The position numbers and the translations under genes are program-made. From assembly GCF_003330845.1 (NCBI RefSeq), contig NZ_CP026121.1:6987501-7051500 (forward strand): a DNA stretch of 64,000 nucleotides, in the 5' to 3' direction. Every line of letters starts with the position of its first letter. Within the stretch, counting starts at the first letter, position 1. The stretch comes from Streptomyces sp. Go-475 (lineage in GTDB: Bacteria; Actinomycetota; Actinomycetes; Streptomycetales; Streptomycetaceae). Positions 36,227 to 45,201 of the stretch are shown here, in pieces. Below the pieces are notes generated by a model. It was given only the letters and a program-made list of their open reading frames with translations. It made no database searches and was not told the DNA's origin.

Positions 36227-37117
36227 ATGGACTTCCTTCGCCCCGCCAGCTGGGAGGAGGCGCTCGCCGCGAAAGCCGAGCACCCCGCAGCTGTGCCGAT
36301 TGCGGGTGGCACCGACGTGATGGTCGAGATCAACTTCGACCACCGCCGGCCCGAGTACCTCATGGACCTGAACCGCATCGGCGACCTCTCCGAGTGGGAG
36401 GTCGGCGAGGAGAGCGTGCGCCTGGGTGCCTCCGTGCCCTACACGAAGATCATGGAGAACCTCCGCGCCGAGCTGCCGGGGCTCGCCCTCGCCTCGCACA
36501 CGGTCGCCTCCCCGCAGATCCGCAACCGCGGCGGCGTCGGCGGCAACCTCGGCACCGCCTCCCCGGCGGGCGACGCCCACCCCGCCCTGCTCGCCGCGGG
36601 CGCCGAGGTGGAGGTCGAGTCGGTGCGCGGCTCGCGCCGGATCCCGATCGACGCGTTCTACACGGGTGTGAAGCGCAACGCGCTGGAGCCCGACGAGCTG
36701 ATCCGGGCCGTGCACGTGAAGAAGGCCGACGGGCCGCAGCAGTTCTCCAAGGTGGGCACCCGGAACGCGATGGTGATCGCCGTGTGCGCCTTCGGACTCG
36801 CCCTGCACCCGGAGTCGCGGACCGTGCGGACCGGGATCGGTTCCGCCGCCCCGACACCCGTCCGGGCCAAGGCCGCCGAGGAGTTCCTGAACGCCGCGCT
36901 GGAGGAGGGCGGCTTCTGGGACAACGGGAAGATCATCACCCCGTCGGTCGCCAAGCAGTTCGCGGACCTGTGCTCCGCCGCCTGCAACCCGATCGACGAC
37001 GTCCGGGGCACCGCGAGCTACCGCCGCCACGCGGTCGGCGTCATGGCCCGCCGCACGCTGACCTGGACGTGGGAGTCCTACCGCGGCGCCCGCCGCACCA
37101 CCGAGGGAGCTGCCTGA
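36227..37117 (+). CDS. Xanthine dehydrogenase, FAD-binding subunit
   Basis: 296 residues of the CO/xanthine dehydrogenase FAD subunit family. FAD is held by PIAGGTDVMVEI (about 24-35) and by IRNRGGVGGNLGTASPAGD (about 98-116), followed by the C-terminal CO_deh_flav_C domain (FSKVGTRNAMVIAVCAFGLA). It passes electrons from the 2Fe-2S clusters to NAD or another acceptor. First of three overlapping genes for the dehydrogenase; its stop overlaps the next ATG. AAGAGAG lies ahead of its start. Confidence 0.9.
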   Translation: MDFLRPASWEEALAAKAEHPAAVPIAGGTDVMVEINFDHRRPEYLMDLNRIGDLSEWEVGEESVRLGASVPYTKIMENLRAELPGLALASHTVASPQIRNRGGVGGNLGTASPAGDAHPALLAAGAEVEVESVRGSRRIPIDAFYTGVKRNALEPDELIRAVHVKKADGPQQFSKVGTRNAMVIAVCAFGLALHPESRTVRTGIGSAAPTPVRAKAAEEFLNAALEEGGFWDNGKIITPSVAKQFADLCSAACNPIDDVRGTASYRRHAVGVMARRTLTWTWESYRGARRTTEGAA

Positions 37118-37689
37118 TGCGCGTCAACTTCACGGTCAACGGCCGTCCGCAGGAAGCCGACGACGTCTGGGAGGGCGAGTCCCTGCTGTACGTGCTGCGG
37201 GAGCGGCTCGGGCTGCCGGGTTCGAAGAACGCCTGCGAGCAGGGCGAGTGCGGCTCGTGCACGGTCCGGCTGGACGGTGTGCCGGTGTGCTCCTGCCTGG
37301 TCGCCGCCGGGCAGGTCGAGGGCCGCGAGGTCGTCACCGTCGAGGGCCTCGCCGACTACGCCAAGCAGCGCTCCTGCGCGAGTGACGCGTGCGGTACGTC
37401 GTTGCGGAACGCCCAGCAGTGGCAGGCCAAGGGCACCGACTCGCAGACCGGCGAGGGCACCGAGCTGTCCCCGATCCAGCAGGCGTTCATCGACGCCGGC
37501 GCCGTCCAGTGCGGCTTCTGCACACCCGGCCTGCTGGTCGCCGCCGACGAGATGCTGGAGCGCAACCCCAACCCGACCGACGCGGACATCCGCGAGGCCC
37601 TCTCGGGCAACCTGTGCCGCTGCACCGGCTACGAGAAGATCATGGACGCGGTCCGCCTGGCGGCCGCCCGGCAGGGAGAGGCGGTCTGA
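37117..37689 (+). CDS. Xanthine dehydrogenase, [2Fe-2S] subunit
   Basis: 190 residues with two cluster domains. The plant-ferredoxin-type cluster uses CEQGECGSC...VCSC (about 43-65); the helical C-terminal cluster uses CGFCTPG and CRCTGYEK (about 130-172). It relays electrons from the molybdenum centre to FAD. About 15 extra residues (WQAKGTDSQTGEGTE) lie between the domains compared with short family members. Its ATG overlaps the upstream stop, and the large subunit begins 3 bases after its own. Confidence 0.92.
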   Translation: MRVNFTVNGRPQEADDVWEGESLLYVLRERLGLPGSKNACEQGECGSCTVRLDGVPVCSCLVAAGQVEGREVVTVEGLADYAKQRSCASDACGTSLRNAQQWQAKGTDSQTGEGTELSPIQQAFIDAGAVQCGFCTPGLLVAADEMLERNPNPTDADIREALSGNLCRCTGYEKIMDAVRLAAARQGEAV

Positions 37690-37691
37690 TC

Positions 37692-40079
37692 ATGTCGTCC
37701 CCCAACGGAACCCCCACCAAGATCACCCAGGGCTCGCAGACCAAGGGCGGCATCGGCGAGTCCACGCTCCGCCCGGACGGCACCCTCAAGGTCACCGGCG
37801 AGTTCGCGTACTCGTCCGACATGTGGCACGAGGACATGCTGTGGGGGCAGATCCTCCGGTCGACCGTCGCGCACGCCGAGATCGTGTCCATCGACACGAG
37901 CGAGGCCCTGGCCCTGCCGGGCGTCCACGCCGTGCTCACGTACGACGACCTGCCGACCGACGTGAAGAACTACGGGCTGGAGATCCAGGACACCCCGGTC
38001 CTCGCCCACGGCAAGGTCCGCCACCACGGGGAGCCGGTCGCGATCGTCGCCGCCGACCACCCGGAGACCGCGCGCCGCGCCGCCGCGAAGATCAAGGTCG
38101 ACTACCGCGAGCTGCCCGTCGTCACCGACGAGGCCTCCGCCACCGCCCCGGACGCGATCCTCGTCCACGAGAACCGCGACGACCACCACGCCGGCCACGT
38201 CCCGCACCCCAACATCGTGCACCGCCAGCCGATCGTGCGCGGCAACGTGGCGGAGGCCCGCGAGCGGGCCGACGTGATCGTCGAGGGCGAGTACACCTTC
38301 GGTATGCAGGACCAGGCCTTCCTCGGCCCCGAGTCCGGGCTCGCCGTGCCGGAGGAGGACGGCGGCGTCCACCTCTACATCGCCACCCAGTGGCTGCACA
38401 GCGACCTGCGCCAGATCGCGCCCGTGCTCGGCCTGCCCGAGGACAAGGTGCGGATGACGCTGTCCGGCGTCGGCGGCGCGTTCGGCGGCCGCGAGGACCT
38501 GTCGATGCAGATCCACGCCTGCCTGCTGGCGCTGCGCACCGGCAAGCCCGTCAAGATCGTCTACAACCGCTTCGAGTCCTTCTTCGGGCACGTCCACCGC
38601 CACCCCGCGAAGCTGTACTACGAGCACGGCGCCACCAGGGACGGCAAGCTCACCCACATGAAGTGCCGGATCGTCCTGGACGGCGGCGCCTACGCCTCCG
38701 CCTCCCCGGCCGTCGTCGGCAACGCCTCCTCCCTGTCCGTCGGTCCGTACGTGATCGACGACGTCGACATCGAGGCCATCGCCCTCTACACCAACAACCC
38801 GCCCTGCGGCGCCATGCGCGGCTTCGGCGCGGTCCAGGCGTGCTTCGCCTACGAGGCGCAGATGGACAAGCTGGCGAAGAAGCTGGGCATGGATCCGGTG
38901 GAGTTCCGGCAGCTCAACGCCATGGAACAGGGCACGCTCATGCCCACCGGCCAGCCGGTCGACTCGCCGGCGCCGGTCGCCGAACTCCTGCGTCGCGTCA
39001 AGGCGATGCCGATGCCGCCGGAGCGCCAGTGGGAGTCCAGCGAGGGCGCCGACGTACGGCAGCTGCCGGGCGGCCTGTCCAACACCACGCACGGCGAGGG
39101 CGTCGTCCGCGGGGTCGGCTATGCCGTCGGCATCAAGAACGTGGGCTTCTCCGAGGGGTTCGACGACTACTCCACCGCCAAGGTCCGCATGGAGGTCGTG
39201 GGCGGCGAGCCCGTCGCCACCGTCCACACGGCCATGGCGGAGGTCGGGCAGGGCGGCGTCACCGTCCACGCGCAGATCGCCCGCACCGAGCTGGGCGTCA
39301 CGCAGGTGACGATCCACCCGGCCGACACCCAGGTGGGCAGCGCCGGTTCGACGTCGGCCTCCCGGCAGACGTACGTCACCGGCGGCGCGGTCAAGAACGC
39401 CTGTGAACTGGTGCGGGAGAAGGTGCTGGAGATCGGCCGCCGCAAGTTCGGCTCCTACCACCCGGCCTGGGCGACGGCCGAACTGCTGCTGGAAGGCGGC
39501 AAGGTCGTCACCGACGGCGGCGAGGTGCTGGCCGACCTGGTGGACGTCCTCGGCGAGGACGCCGTCGAGGTCGAGGAGGAGTGGCGGCACCGGCCGACCG
39601 AGCCCTTCGACCTGCGCACCGGTCAGGGCAACGGGCACGTGCAGTACTCCTTCGCCGCGCACCGCGCCGTCGTCGAGGTCGACACCGAACTCGGCCTGGT
39701 GAAGGTGATCGAGCTGGCCTGCGCCCAGGACGTCGGCAAGGCGCTCAACCCGCTCTCCGTCATCGGCCAGATCCAGGGCGGCACCACGCAGGGCCTGGGC
39801 GTGGCGGTCATGGAGGAGATCGTCGTCGACCCCAAGACGGCGAAGGTCAAGAACCCCTCCTTCACCGACTACCTGATCCCCACCATCCTCGACACGCCGA
39901 CCATCCCCGTCGACGTGCTCGAACTCGCCGACGAGCACGCCCCGTACGGGCTGCGCGGCATCGGCGAGGCCCCCACCCTGTCGTCGACGCCGGCCGTGCT
40001 CGCGGCGATCCGCGACGCCACGGGGCTGGAGCTCAACCGGACGCCGGTACGGCCGGAACACCTGACCGGCACCGCGTGA
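37692..40079 (+). CDS. Xanthine dehydrogenase, molybdopterin-binding subunit
   Basis: 795 residues of the xanthine oxidase large-subunit family. The molybdenum-cofactor contact regions are visible: GGAFGGREDL (about 259), AMRGFGAVQACFAYE (about 377), GSAGSTSASRQ and GQIQGGTTQGLGVA. The catalytic base is the Glu of RGIGEAPTLSS near residue 758. Substrate is inferred to be hypoxanthine/xanthine from the PucR regulator and purine permease. The first 20 residues are a flexible extension. Confidence 0.9.
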   Translation: MSSPNGTPTKITQGSQTKGGIGESTLRPDGTLKVTGEFAYSSDMWHEDMLWGQILRSTVAHAEIVSIDTSEALALPGVHAVLTYDDLPTDVKNYGLEIQDTPVLAHGKVRHHGEPVAIVAADHPETARRAAAKIKVDYRELPVVTDEASATAPDAILVHENRDDHHAGHVPHPNIVHRQPIVRGNVAEARERADVIVEGEYTFGMQDQAFLGPESGLAVPEEDGGVHLYIATQWLHSDLRQIAPVLGLPEDKVRMTLSGVGGAFGGREDLSMQIHACLLALRTGKPVKIVYNRFESFFGHVHRHPAKLYYEHGATRDGKLTHMKCRIVLDGGAYASASPAVVGNASSLSVGPYVIDDVDIEAIALYTNNPPCGAMRGFGAVQACFAYEAQMDKLAKKLGMDPVEFRQLNAMEQGTLMPTGQPVDSPAPVAELLRRVKAMPMPPERQWESSEGADVRQLPGGLSNTTHGEGVVRGVGYAVGIKNVGFSEGFDDYSTAKVRMEVVGGEPVATVHTAMAEVGQGGVTVHAQIARTELGVTQVTIHPADTQVGSAGSTSASRQTYVTGGAVKNACELVREKVLEIGRRKFGSYHPAWATAELLLEGGKVVTDGGEVLADLVDVLGEDAVEVEEEWRHRPTEPFDLRTGQGNGHVQYSFAAHRAVVEVDTELGLVKVIELACAQDVGKALNPLSVIGQIQGGTTQGLGVAVMEEIVVDPKTAKVKNPSFTDYLIPTILDTPTIPVDVLELADEHAPYGLRGIGEAPTLSSTPAVLAAIRDATGLELNRTPVRPEHLTGTA

Positions 40080-40249
40080 CAGACCCTCCGGGCGGCGCAC
40101 GGAACGTCACACACTCCGCGCCGCCCGGAGCACCCAGATCGTTCGTCTCGGGCCGTCCCCCGGGTCGTGCGGCCGAAGCACCTTCCCAAATCCCGCACGT
40201 CGTCACGACGAGCCGCGGGTGCCCCTATGAACCTTGGGAGTAGGCCCAC

Positions 40250-41707
40250 ATGACCCAGCAGTCAGTAGAGCCGAGGACCACAGCCGAAGACGCGGGCGAA
40301 GGCACCCGCGTCCCGGCCGGACGGTCCTGGCTCGACCGGTACTTCCACATATCCCACAGAGGGTCCACGGTCGCCCGCGAAGTGCGCGGCGGCGTCACGA
40401 CCTTCATGGCGATGGCGTACATCCTCCTGCTCAACCCCCTGATCCTGTCCGGCAAGGACGCGGCCGGGGCCACGCTCGGCCAGCAGGCGCTGATCACCGC
40501 GACCGCGTTCGCGGCGGCCCTCACCACCCTGCTGATGGGCTTCGTCGGCAAGGTGCCGCTCGCCCTGGCCGCGGGCCTGTCCGTCTCCGGGGTCCTCGCC
40601 TCCCAGGTCGCGCCCGAGATGACCTGGCCGCAGGCGATGGGCATGTGCGTGATGTACGGCGTCGTCATCATGCTGCTGGTCGTCACCGGCCTGCGCGAGA
40701 TGATCATGAACGCGATCCCGCTCGCGCTCAAGCACGCCATCACCATGGGCATCGGCCTGTTCATCGCCCTCATCGGCTTCTACAAGTCCGGCTTCGTGCA
40801 CCAGGGGAAGGCCACTCCCGTCACGCTCGGCCCGGCGGGCGAACTGGCCGGCTGGCCGGTCCTGCTCTTCGCCGGCACGCTGCTGCTGATCTTCATGCTC
40901 CAGGCCCGGAACATCCCGGGCGCCATCCTGATCGGCATCGTCAGCGGCACGGTCGTGGCCGCGGTCCTGAACGCCGCCGGGGTCGTCGACCCCAAGCAGT
41001 GGGCGGCCGGCGCACCCGAACTGCACGGCAGCGCGGTGTCCATGCCCGACTTCTCGCTCTTCGGCGACGTCGAGTTCGGCGGCTGGGGCGAGGTCGGCGC
41101 GATGACCGTCGGCATGATCGTCTTCACGCTGGTGCTGGCCGGGTTCTTCGACGCGATGGCCACCATCATCGGCGTCGGCACCGAGGCGAGACTCGCCGAC
41201 GACAAGGGCCGCATGCCGGGCCTGTCCAAGGCACTGTTCATCGACGGGGCCGGCGGCGCGATCGGAGGCGTGTCCGGCGGCTCCGGCCAGACGGTGTTCA
41301 TCGAGTCGGCGACGGGTGTCGGCGAGGGCGCGCGCACGGGCCTCGCCTCGGTCGTCACCGGACTGTTCTTCGCGGCCTGCCTGTTCTTCACCCCGCTCAC
41401 CGCGATCGTGCCGCAGGAGGTGGCGTCCGCCGCCCTCGTCGTCATCGGCGCGATGATGCTGATGAACGCCCGGCACGTGGACTGGGCCGACCGCGCCACC
41501 GCCGTCCCGGTGTTCCTCACGGTCGTGCTGATGCCGTTCACCTACACCATCACCACCGGTGTCGCCGCGGGCGTCATCTCCTACGTCGCCATCAAGACCG
41601 CCCAGGGCAAGTGGCGCGAGATCGGCGCCTTCATGTGGATCCTGACGGCGGTGTTCCTCGTGTACTTCGCCCTCCACCCGATCGAGAGCTGGCTGGGCGT
41701 CCACTGA
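40250..41707 (+). CDS. NCS2-family purine (guanine/hypoxanthine/xanthine) permease
   Basis: 485 residues with about 12-14 membrane helices of the AzgA-like NCS2 branch. Signature parts are STVAREVRGGVTTFMAMAYI, AGLSVSGVLASQVAPEMTWP, FFDAMATIIGVGTEA and GGSGQTVFIESATGVGEGAR, the last two holding the substrate-site Asp and Glu/Gln. It would import purines for the dehydrogenase encoded upstream, 170 bases away. GGGAG lies 11 bases before the ATG. Confidence 0.9.
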   Translation: MTQQSVEPRTTAEDAGEGTRVPAGRSWLDRYFHISHRGSTVAREVRGGVTTFMAMAYILLLNPLILSGKDAAGATLGQQALITATAFAAALTTLLMGFVGKVPLALAAGLSVSGVLASQVAPEMTWPQAMGMCVMYGVVIMLLVVTGLREMIMNAIPLALKHAITMGIGLFIALIGFYKSGFVHQGKATPVTLGPAGELAGWPVLLFAGTLLLIFMLQARNIPGAILIGIVSGTVVAAVLNAAGVVDPKQWAAGAPELHGSAVSMPDFSLFGDVEFGGWGEVGAMTVGMIVFTLVLAGFFDAMATIIGVGTEARLADDKGRMPGLSKALFIDGAGGAIGGVSGGSGQTVFIESATGVGEGARTGLASVVTGLFFAACLFFTPLTAIVPQEVASAALVVIGAMMLMNARHVDWADRATAVPVFLTVVLMPFTYTITTGVAAGVISYVAIKTAQGKWREIGAFMWILTAVFLVYFALHPIESWLGVH

Positions 41708-41744
41708 CGCCGTCCCTCCCACAACCCCGAGGAGACCGAGACAG

Positions 41745-42896
41745 ATGCTGGACATCGCCGAGGAGCTGAACCAGTGGGTCGGGCAGGGCCGTGACTTCGC
41801 CGTGGCCACCGTGGTGGCCGTCGGCGGCAGCGCGCCCCGGCAGCCCGGCGCCGCGCTCGCGGTGGACGCCGACGGCACGGCGATCGGCTCGGTCTCCGGC
41901 GGCTGCGTGGAGGGCGCGGTCTACGAGCTGTGCGAGCAGGCGCTGCGCGACGGCGAGACCGTCCTGGAGCGCTTCGGCTACAGCGACGACGACGCCTTCG
42001 CCGTGGGACTGACCTGCGGCGGCGTCATCGACATCCTGGTCACCCCGGTACGGGCCGCCGATCCGGTCCGCCCGGTGGTCGCGTCCGCGCTCACCGCCGC
42101 CGCCCGAGGGGAGGCGGCGGCGGTGGCGCGGATCGTGTCGGGCCCGCGCGACCTCACGGGCCGCGCCCTGCTGGTCCGCCCCGACGGCTCCTGGGACGGC
42201 GGCTTCGGTGGCCACCCCGAACTGGACCGCACGGTCGCGGCCGAGGCGGGCGCCTTCCTGGACGCCGGGCGCACCGGCACCCTGGAGATCGGAGAGCAGG
42301 GCTCTCGCTGCGGAGCACCGCTCACGGTCCTGGTCGAGTCCTCGGTCCCCGCGCCCCGCATGATCGTGTTCGGCGCGATCGACTTCGCCTCCGCCCTGGT
42401 CCGCGTCGGCAAGTTCCTCGGCTACCACGTCACGGTGTGCGACGCGCGGCCCGTCTTCGCGACCCGGACGCGCTTCCCCGAGGCCGACGAGATCGTCGTC
42501 GAATGGCCCCACCGGTACCTGGAGCGCACCGACGTCGACGCCCGCACGGTGCTGTGCGTGCTGACCCACGACGCCAAGTTCGACGTCCCGCTGCTGCGGC
42601 TCGCCCTGCGCCTGCCGGTCGCGTACGTCGGCGCCATGGGCTCCCGGCGCACCCACCTGGACCGCAACGCCCGGCTGCGCGAAGTCGGTGTCACCGACCT
42701 GGAGTTGAGCCGCCTGCACTCGCCGATCGGCCTCGACCTCGGGGCCCGTACGCCCGAGGAGACGGCCCTGTCGATCGCGGCGGAGATCGTCGCGGCCCGG
42801 CGCGGCGGCAGCGGGGTGCCGCTGACCGGGGCGCACACGCCGATCCACCACGACCCGGAGTCCCGGCAGGTCGGGCGGATCGGGTCGGTGGCCTGA
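41745..42896 (+). CDS. xdhC: XdhC-family molybdenum cofactor insertion protein
   Basis: 383 residues. The N-terminal XdhC domain has VAVGGSAPRQPGAALAVDAD, GSVSGGCVEGAVYE and GLTCGGVIDILVTP with its conserved cysteines. The C-terminal Rossmann domain has MIVFGAIDFASALVRVGKFLG and RLPVAYVGAMGSRRT. XdhC binds molybdopterin and inserts the sulfurated cofactor into xanthine dehydrogenase. It follows the permease by 37 bases, completing the purine operon. The usual GAGHVG loop reads FGAIDFAS here, a small deviation. Confidence 0.9.
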   Translation: MLDIAEELNQWVGQGRDFAVATVVAVGGSAPRQPGAALAVDADGTAIGSVSGGCVEGAVYELCEQALRDGETVLERFGYSDDDAFAVGLTCGGVIDILVTPVRAADPVRPVVASALTAAARGEAAAVARIVSGPRDLTGRALLVRPDGSWDGGFGGHPELDRTVAAEAGAFLDAGRTGTLEIGEQGSRCGAPLTVLVESSVPAPRMIVFGAIDFASALVRVGKFLGYHVTVCDARPVFATRTRFPEADEIVVEWPHRYLERTDVDARTVLCVLTHDAKFDVPLLRLALRLPVAYVGAMGSRRTHLDRNARLREVGVTDLELSRLHSPIGLDLGARTPEETALSIAAEIVAARRGGSGVPLTGAHTPIHHDPESRQVGRIGSVA

Positions 42897-42903
42897 CACC
42901 GGT

Positions 42904-43200
42904 TCAGCCGGCCGGGGCGGCCTCCAGCAGCGAGAACGGCTCGGCCTCCGGGAGGGGGGTGACCGAGAGCAGCGCGAGGCCCGCGGCCCGGCACAGGTCC
43001 TCGAAGTCCCGGCGGGTGCGTTCCCGGCCGCCCGCGTTCACGAGCATGTTGAGTTCGCTGAGATACGTGCTCGCGTCACCGTCGGCCCCGACCGTCTCGG
43101 GCAGCACCGGTTCCAGGATCAGGACCCGTCCGCCGGGCGGCAGGGCCGCGCGGCAGTGGCGCAGGATCGAAGAACGTTCCGCCGGGCGGCGGCCGGGGCG
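42904..43200 (-). pseudogene. C-terminal remnant of an O-methyltransferase
   Basis: About 98 residues with only the end of an AdoMet-dependent O-methyltransferase of the hydroxyindole/polyketide type: ILRHCRAALPPGGRVLILEP, ELNMLVNAGGRERTRRDFED, AGLALLSVTPLPEAEPFSLL. The AdoMet-binding GxGxG part is missing and an in-frame stop lies immediately upstream at 43201-43203, which is also the stop of the SRPBCC gene. The join therefore looks like a deletion endpoint. Full proteins are about 340 residues. GTG 43107 could in theory start a 67-residue peptide. Confidence 0.65.
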
Positions 43201-43641
43201 TCAGGCCTGTCTGAGCAGGCGGTTCAGCGCCCGCCCGAACACATACCGGGCCGAGCGCCGCAGCACGCCGTCGAAGAGCGACGGCAACGGACGCACCCGG
43301 ATCTCCTCCCGCCACACCACGCGGGCCCGGCCTCCCGGCCCCGGGCGCACCTCCAGCTCCGCCCAGCCCCGTACGACACGCCCCCGCTTCTCCAGCCGGC
43401 ACAGTCCCGCGGCCCCGCCCTGCGGCGGCTGCCAGACCGTGATCTCCATCGGATCGTCGAAGGCCAGCGGCCCGACACCCGACCGGGCCACGACGAGCGT
43501 GCCCCTGCGGGTCGGCGCGGGCGGCTCCACCCTGACCCTCGTCAGCGGCACCACGTCCCCGTGCCGCCGCCACTGCGTGACCCGCCGCCACGCCTCGTCG
43601 AGGGGCAGCGGGACCGTACGTTCGAGCAGGATGTCCACCAC
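43201..43641 (-). CDS. SRPBCC-family protein
   Basis: 146 residues of the START/Bet v 1-like fold: DILLERTVPLPLDEAWRRVT, a central strand run, and the amphipathic closing helix RSARYVFGRALNRLLRQ. Such proteins bind hydrophobic ligands or act as aromatase/cyclase-like enzymes. No catalytic residues can be assigned. The GTG start has a weak ribosome site. Its stop abuts the methyltransferase remnant, suggesting that a deletion brought them together. Confidence 0.7.
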   Translation of the reverse strand: MVDILLERTVPLPLDEAWRRVTQWRRHGDVVPLTRVRVEPPAPTRRGTLVVARSGVGPLAFDDPMEITVWQPPQGGAAGLCRLEKRGRVVRGWAELEVRPGPGGRARVVWREEIRVRPLPSLFDGVLRRSARYVFGRALNRLLRQA

Positions 43642-43678
43642 GCCACGATCGTAAGGAACCGGTCGACGGCCGGGACGC

Positions 43679-43939
43679 CTACGGAGCCACCCGGGCCACC
43701 GCTCCCGTCTCCAGGGTCACCCACAGGGCGCCGTCCGGGCCGGGAGCGATGACCGCGGGGCGGCAGGACGGCGAGTCCAGCGGGTACTCCGTGAGCCCGC
43801 CGTCCACGGTGAGGCGCCTGATCCGGCCGCCGTGCACGAAGGTCAGCCACAGGGCCCCGTCGGGGCCGGTGGTGATGCCGTAGGTGCCGGCGTCCCGGTC
43901 CGCGACGGCGAACTCCTGGACGGCCGGGGTGTCGGACAC
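43679..43939 (-). pseudogene. N-terminal fragment of a Vgb-like (virginiamycin B lyase-type) beta-propeller
   Basis: 86 residues containing two blade motifs, YGITTGPDGALWLTFVHGGR and PAVIAPGPDGALWVTLETGA, then a TAG stop at 43679. Vgb proteins are seven-bladed propellers of about 290 residues with a catalytic His and Glu in later blades, so this cannot be active. AAGGGAGA precedes the GTG, so it may still be translated. Confidence 0.7.
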
Positions 43940-44090
43940 GCGTTCTCCCTTCGACGCCCTCGCACCCTCCTCGCGCCCGACGGCGGACGCAACTCCTTTT
44001 CGGCACTGTGCATGCTGTTCCTGGTGTCTCCGCTCTCCCTGTGGCTACTCGCGCCGTCAGGCAAGTGACAGCGAGTGGAGGGAGAGCCTC

Positions 44091-45053
44091 GTGGGCGGAC
44101 AAGCCTGGCGCCGGGCCCTGGTGACCGGTGGCGCCGGATTCGTGGGGTCCCATCTGTGCGCGCGGCTGCTCGACGCCGGCACGCACGTGGTGTGCCTGGA
44201 CAACCTGGCCACCGGCTCCCGCGCCAACGTGGCCGAGTTGGAGCAGCGGCCCGGCTTCCGTTTCGTGCCCGGCGACGCCACCGACCCGGCGGTCTGGCGG
44301 GCCCTGCCCGGCCGGTACGACCTCGTGCTGCACTTCGCCTGCCCCGCCTCGCCGGCCGACTACCTGCGGCTGCCGCTGGAGACCCTCGACGTCGGCAGCA
44401 CGGGCACCCGCCTCGCGCTGGACCGGGCCCGCGCCGACGGCGCCCGCCTCGTCCTCGCCTCCACCTCCGAGGTCTACGGCGACCCGCTGGAGCACCCGCA
44501 GCACGAGGGCTACTGGGGCAACGTCAACCCGGTCGGCCCGCGCAGCGTCTACGACGAGTCCAAGCGCTTCGCGGAGGCCCTGGTCACCGCCCACCGCGGC
44601 GTGCACGGCACCGACGCCGCCATCGTCCGCATCTTCAACACCTACGGGCCCCGCATGCGCACCGGCGACGGCCGCGCCGTCCCCACCTTCATCGCGCAGG
44701 CCCTCGACGGCACGCCCCTGACCGTCGCCGGCGACGGCGGGCAGACCCGCTCCCTGTGCTACGTCGACGACACCGTGGCGGGCGTGCTCGCCCTGGCCGC
44801 CTCCGCCGAGACCGGGCCGGTGAACATCGGCGGCGGCGACGAGATCACCGTGCTGGAGCTGGCCCGCCGGATCGTCGGGCTCACCGGCTCCGCCTCCCGC
44901 GTCCGGTTCGTGGACCGCCCCGTCGACGACCCCGGCCGGCGCCGCCCCGACACCCGGCTGGCCCGGGAACGGCTCGGCTGGCACCCCCGGATCGGCTGGA
45001 GCGAAGGACTGGAACGCACCATTGGCTGGTTCTCGCGGTCCGTCGCCGCCTGA
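44091..45053 (+). CDS. UDP-glucuronate decarboxylase-like NAD-dependent epimerase/dehydratase
   Basis: 320 residues of the extended SDR class. NAD motif TGGAGFVGSH (about 12-21), FACPASPADYLRLPLETLDV, STSEVYGDPLEHPQHEGYWG and YDESKRFAEAL (Tyr/Lys pair) closely follow UDP-xylose synthase, as does RIFNTYGPRM. It probably makes UDP-xylose from UDP-glucuronate at the head of the glycan cluster; a 4-epimerase or HldD role is less likely from these motifs. GTG 44091 has GGAGGGAG upstream. Confidence 0.8.
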   Translation: MGGQAWRRALVTGGAGFVGSHLCARLLDAGTHVVCLDNLATGSRANVAELEQRPGFRFVPGDATDPAVWRALPGRYDLVLHFACPASPADYLRLPLETLDVGSTGTRLALDRARADGARLVLASTSEVYGDPLEHPQHEGYWGNVNPVGPRSVYDESKRFAEALVTAHRGVHGTDAAIVRIFNTYGPRMRTGDGRAVPTFIAQALDGTPLTVAGDGGQTRSLCYVDDTVAGVLALAASAETGPVNIGGGDEITVLELARRIVGLTGSASRVRFVDRPVDDPGRRRPDTRLARERLGWHPRIGWSEGLERTIGWFSRSVAA

Positions 45054-45109
45054 GGCGGTCACAGAGCGGTCATCCCCGCCCGACAGAAAGTGAAAAATCC
45101 GGCTTTGTG

Positions 45110-45138
45110 GTGACAGTTGGCTCCAAGTGTTTGAGATA
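45110..45138 (+). promoter_or_regulatory. Possible promoter of the glycan operon
   Basis: The gap 45054-45201 contains a noticeably AT-richer stretch. GTGACA (45110-45115) with a 17-base spacer to GAGATA (45133-45138) is the best candidate, though the -10 is poor. The carbamoyltransferase starts 64 bases on. Confidence 0.25.
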
Positions 45139-45201
45139 GCTGCACCGCGGCACTCGCCAGCACCGTAGTCCTCACAGCCGTCGGGACGGAGCACAGCCCC
45201 C

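Noticed and set aside
37277..39406. 709-codon plus-strand frame inside the xanthine dehydrogenase genes
   Set aside because: It is a shifted-frame shadow rich in Arg and Pro; the true subunits show all cofactor motifs.
44010..44066. Short hydrophobic ORF (MLFLVSPLSLWLLAPSGK) before the epimerase
   Set aside because: No ribosome site and it lies in the probable leader; most likely chance.
44091..45053. Epimerase gene as the missing heptose 6-epimerase HldD
   Set aside because: The ACPASP, SEVYGDPLEHPQ and RIFNTYGPRM motifs follow UDP-xylose synthase, not HldD.
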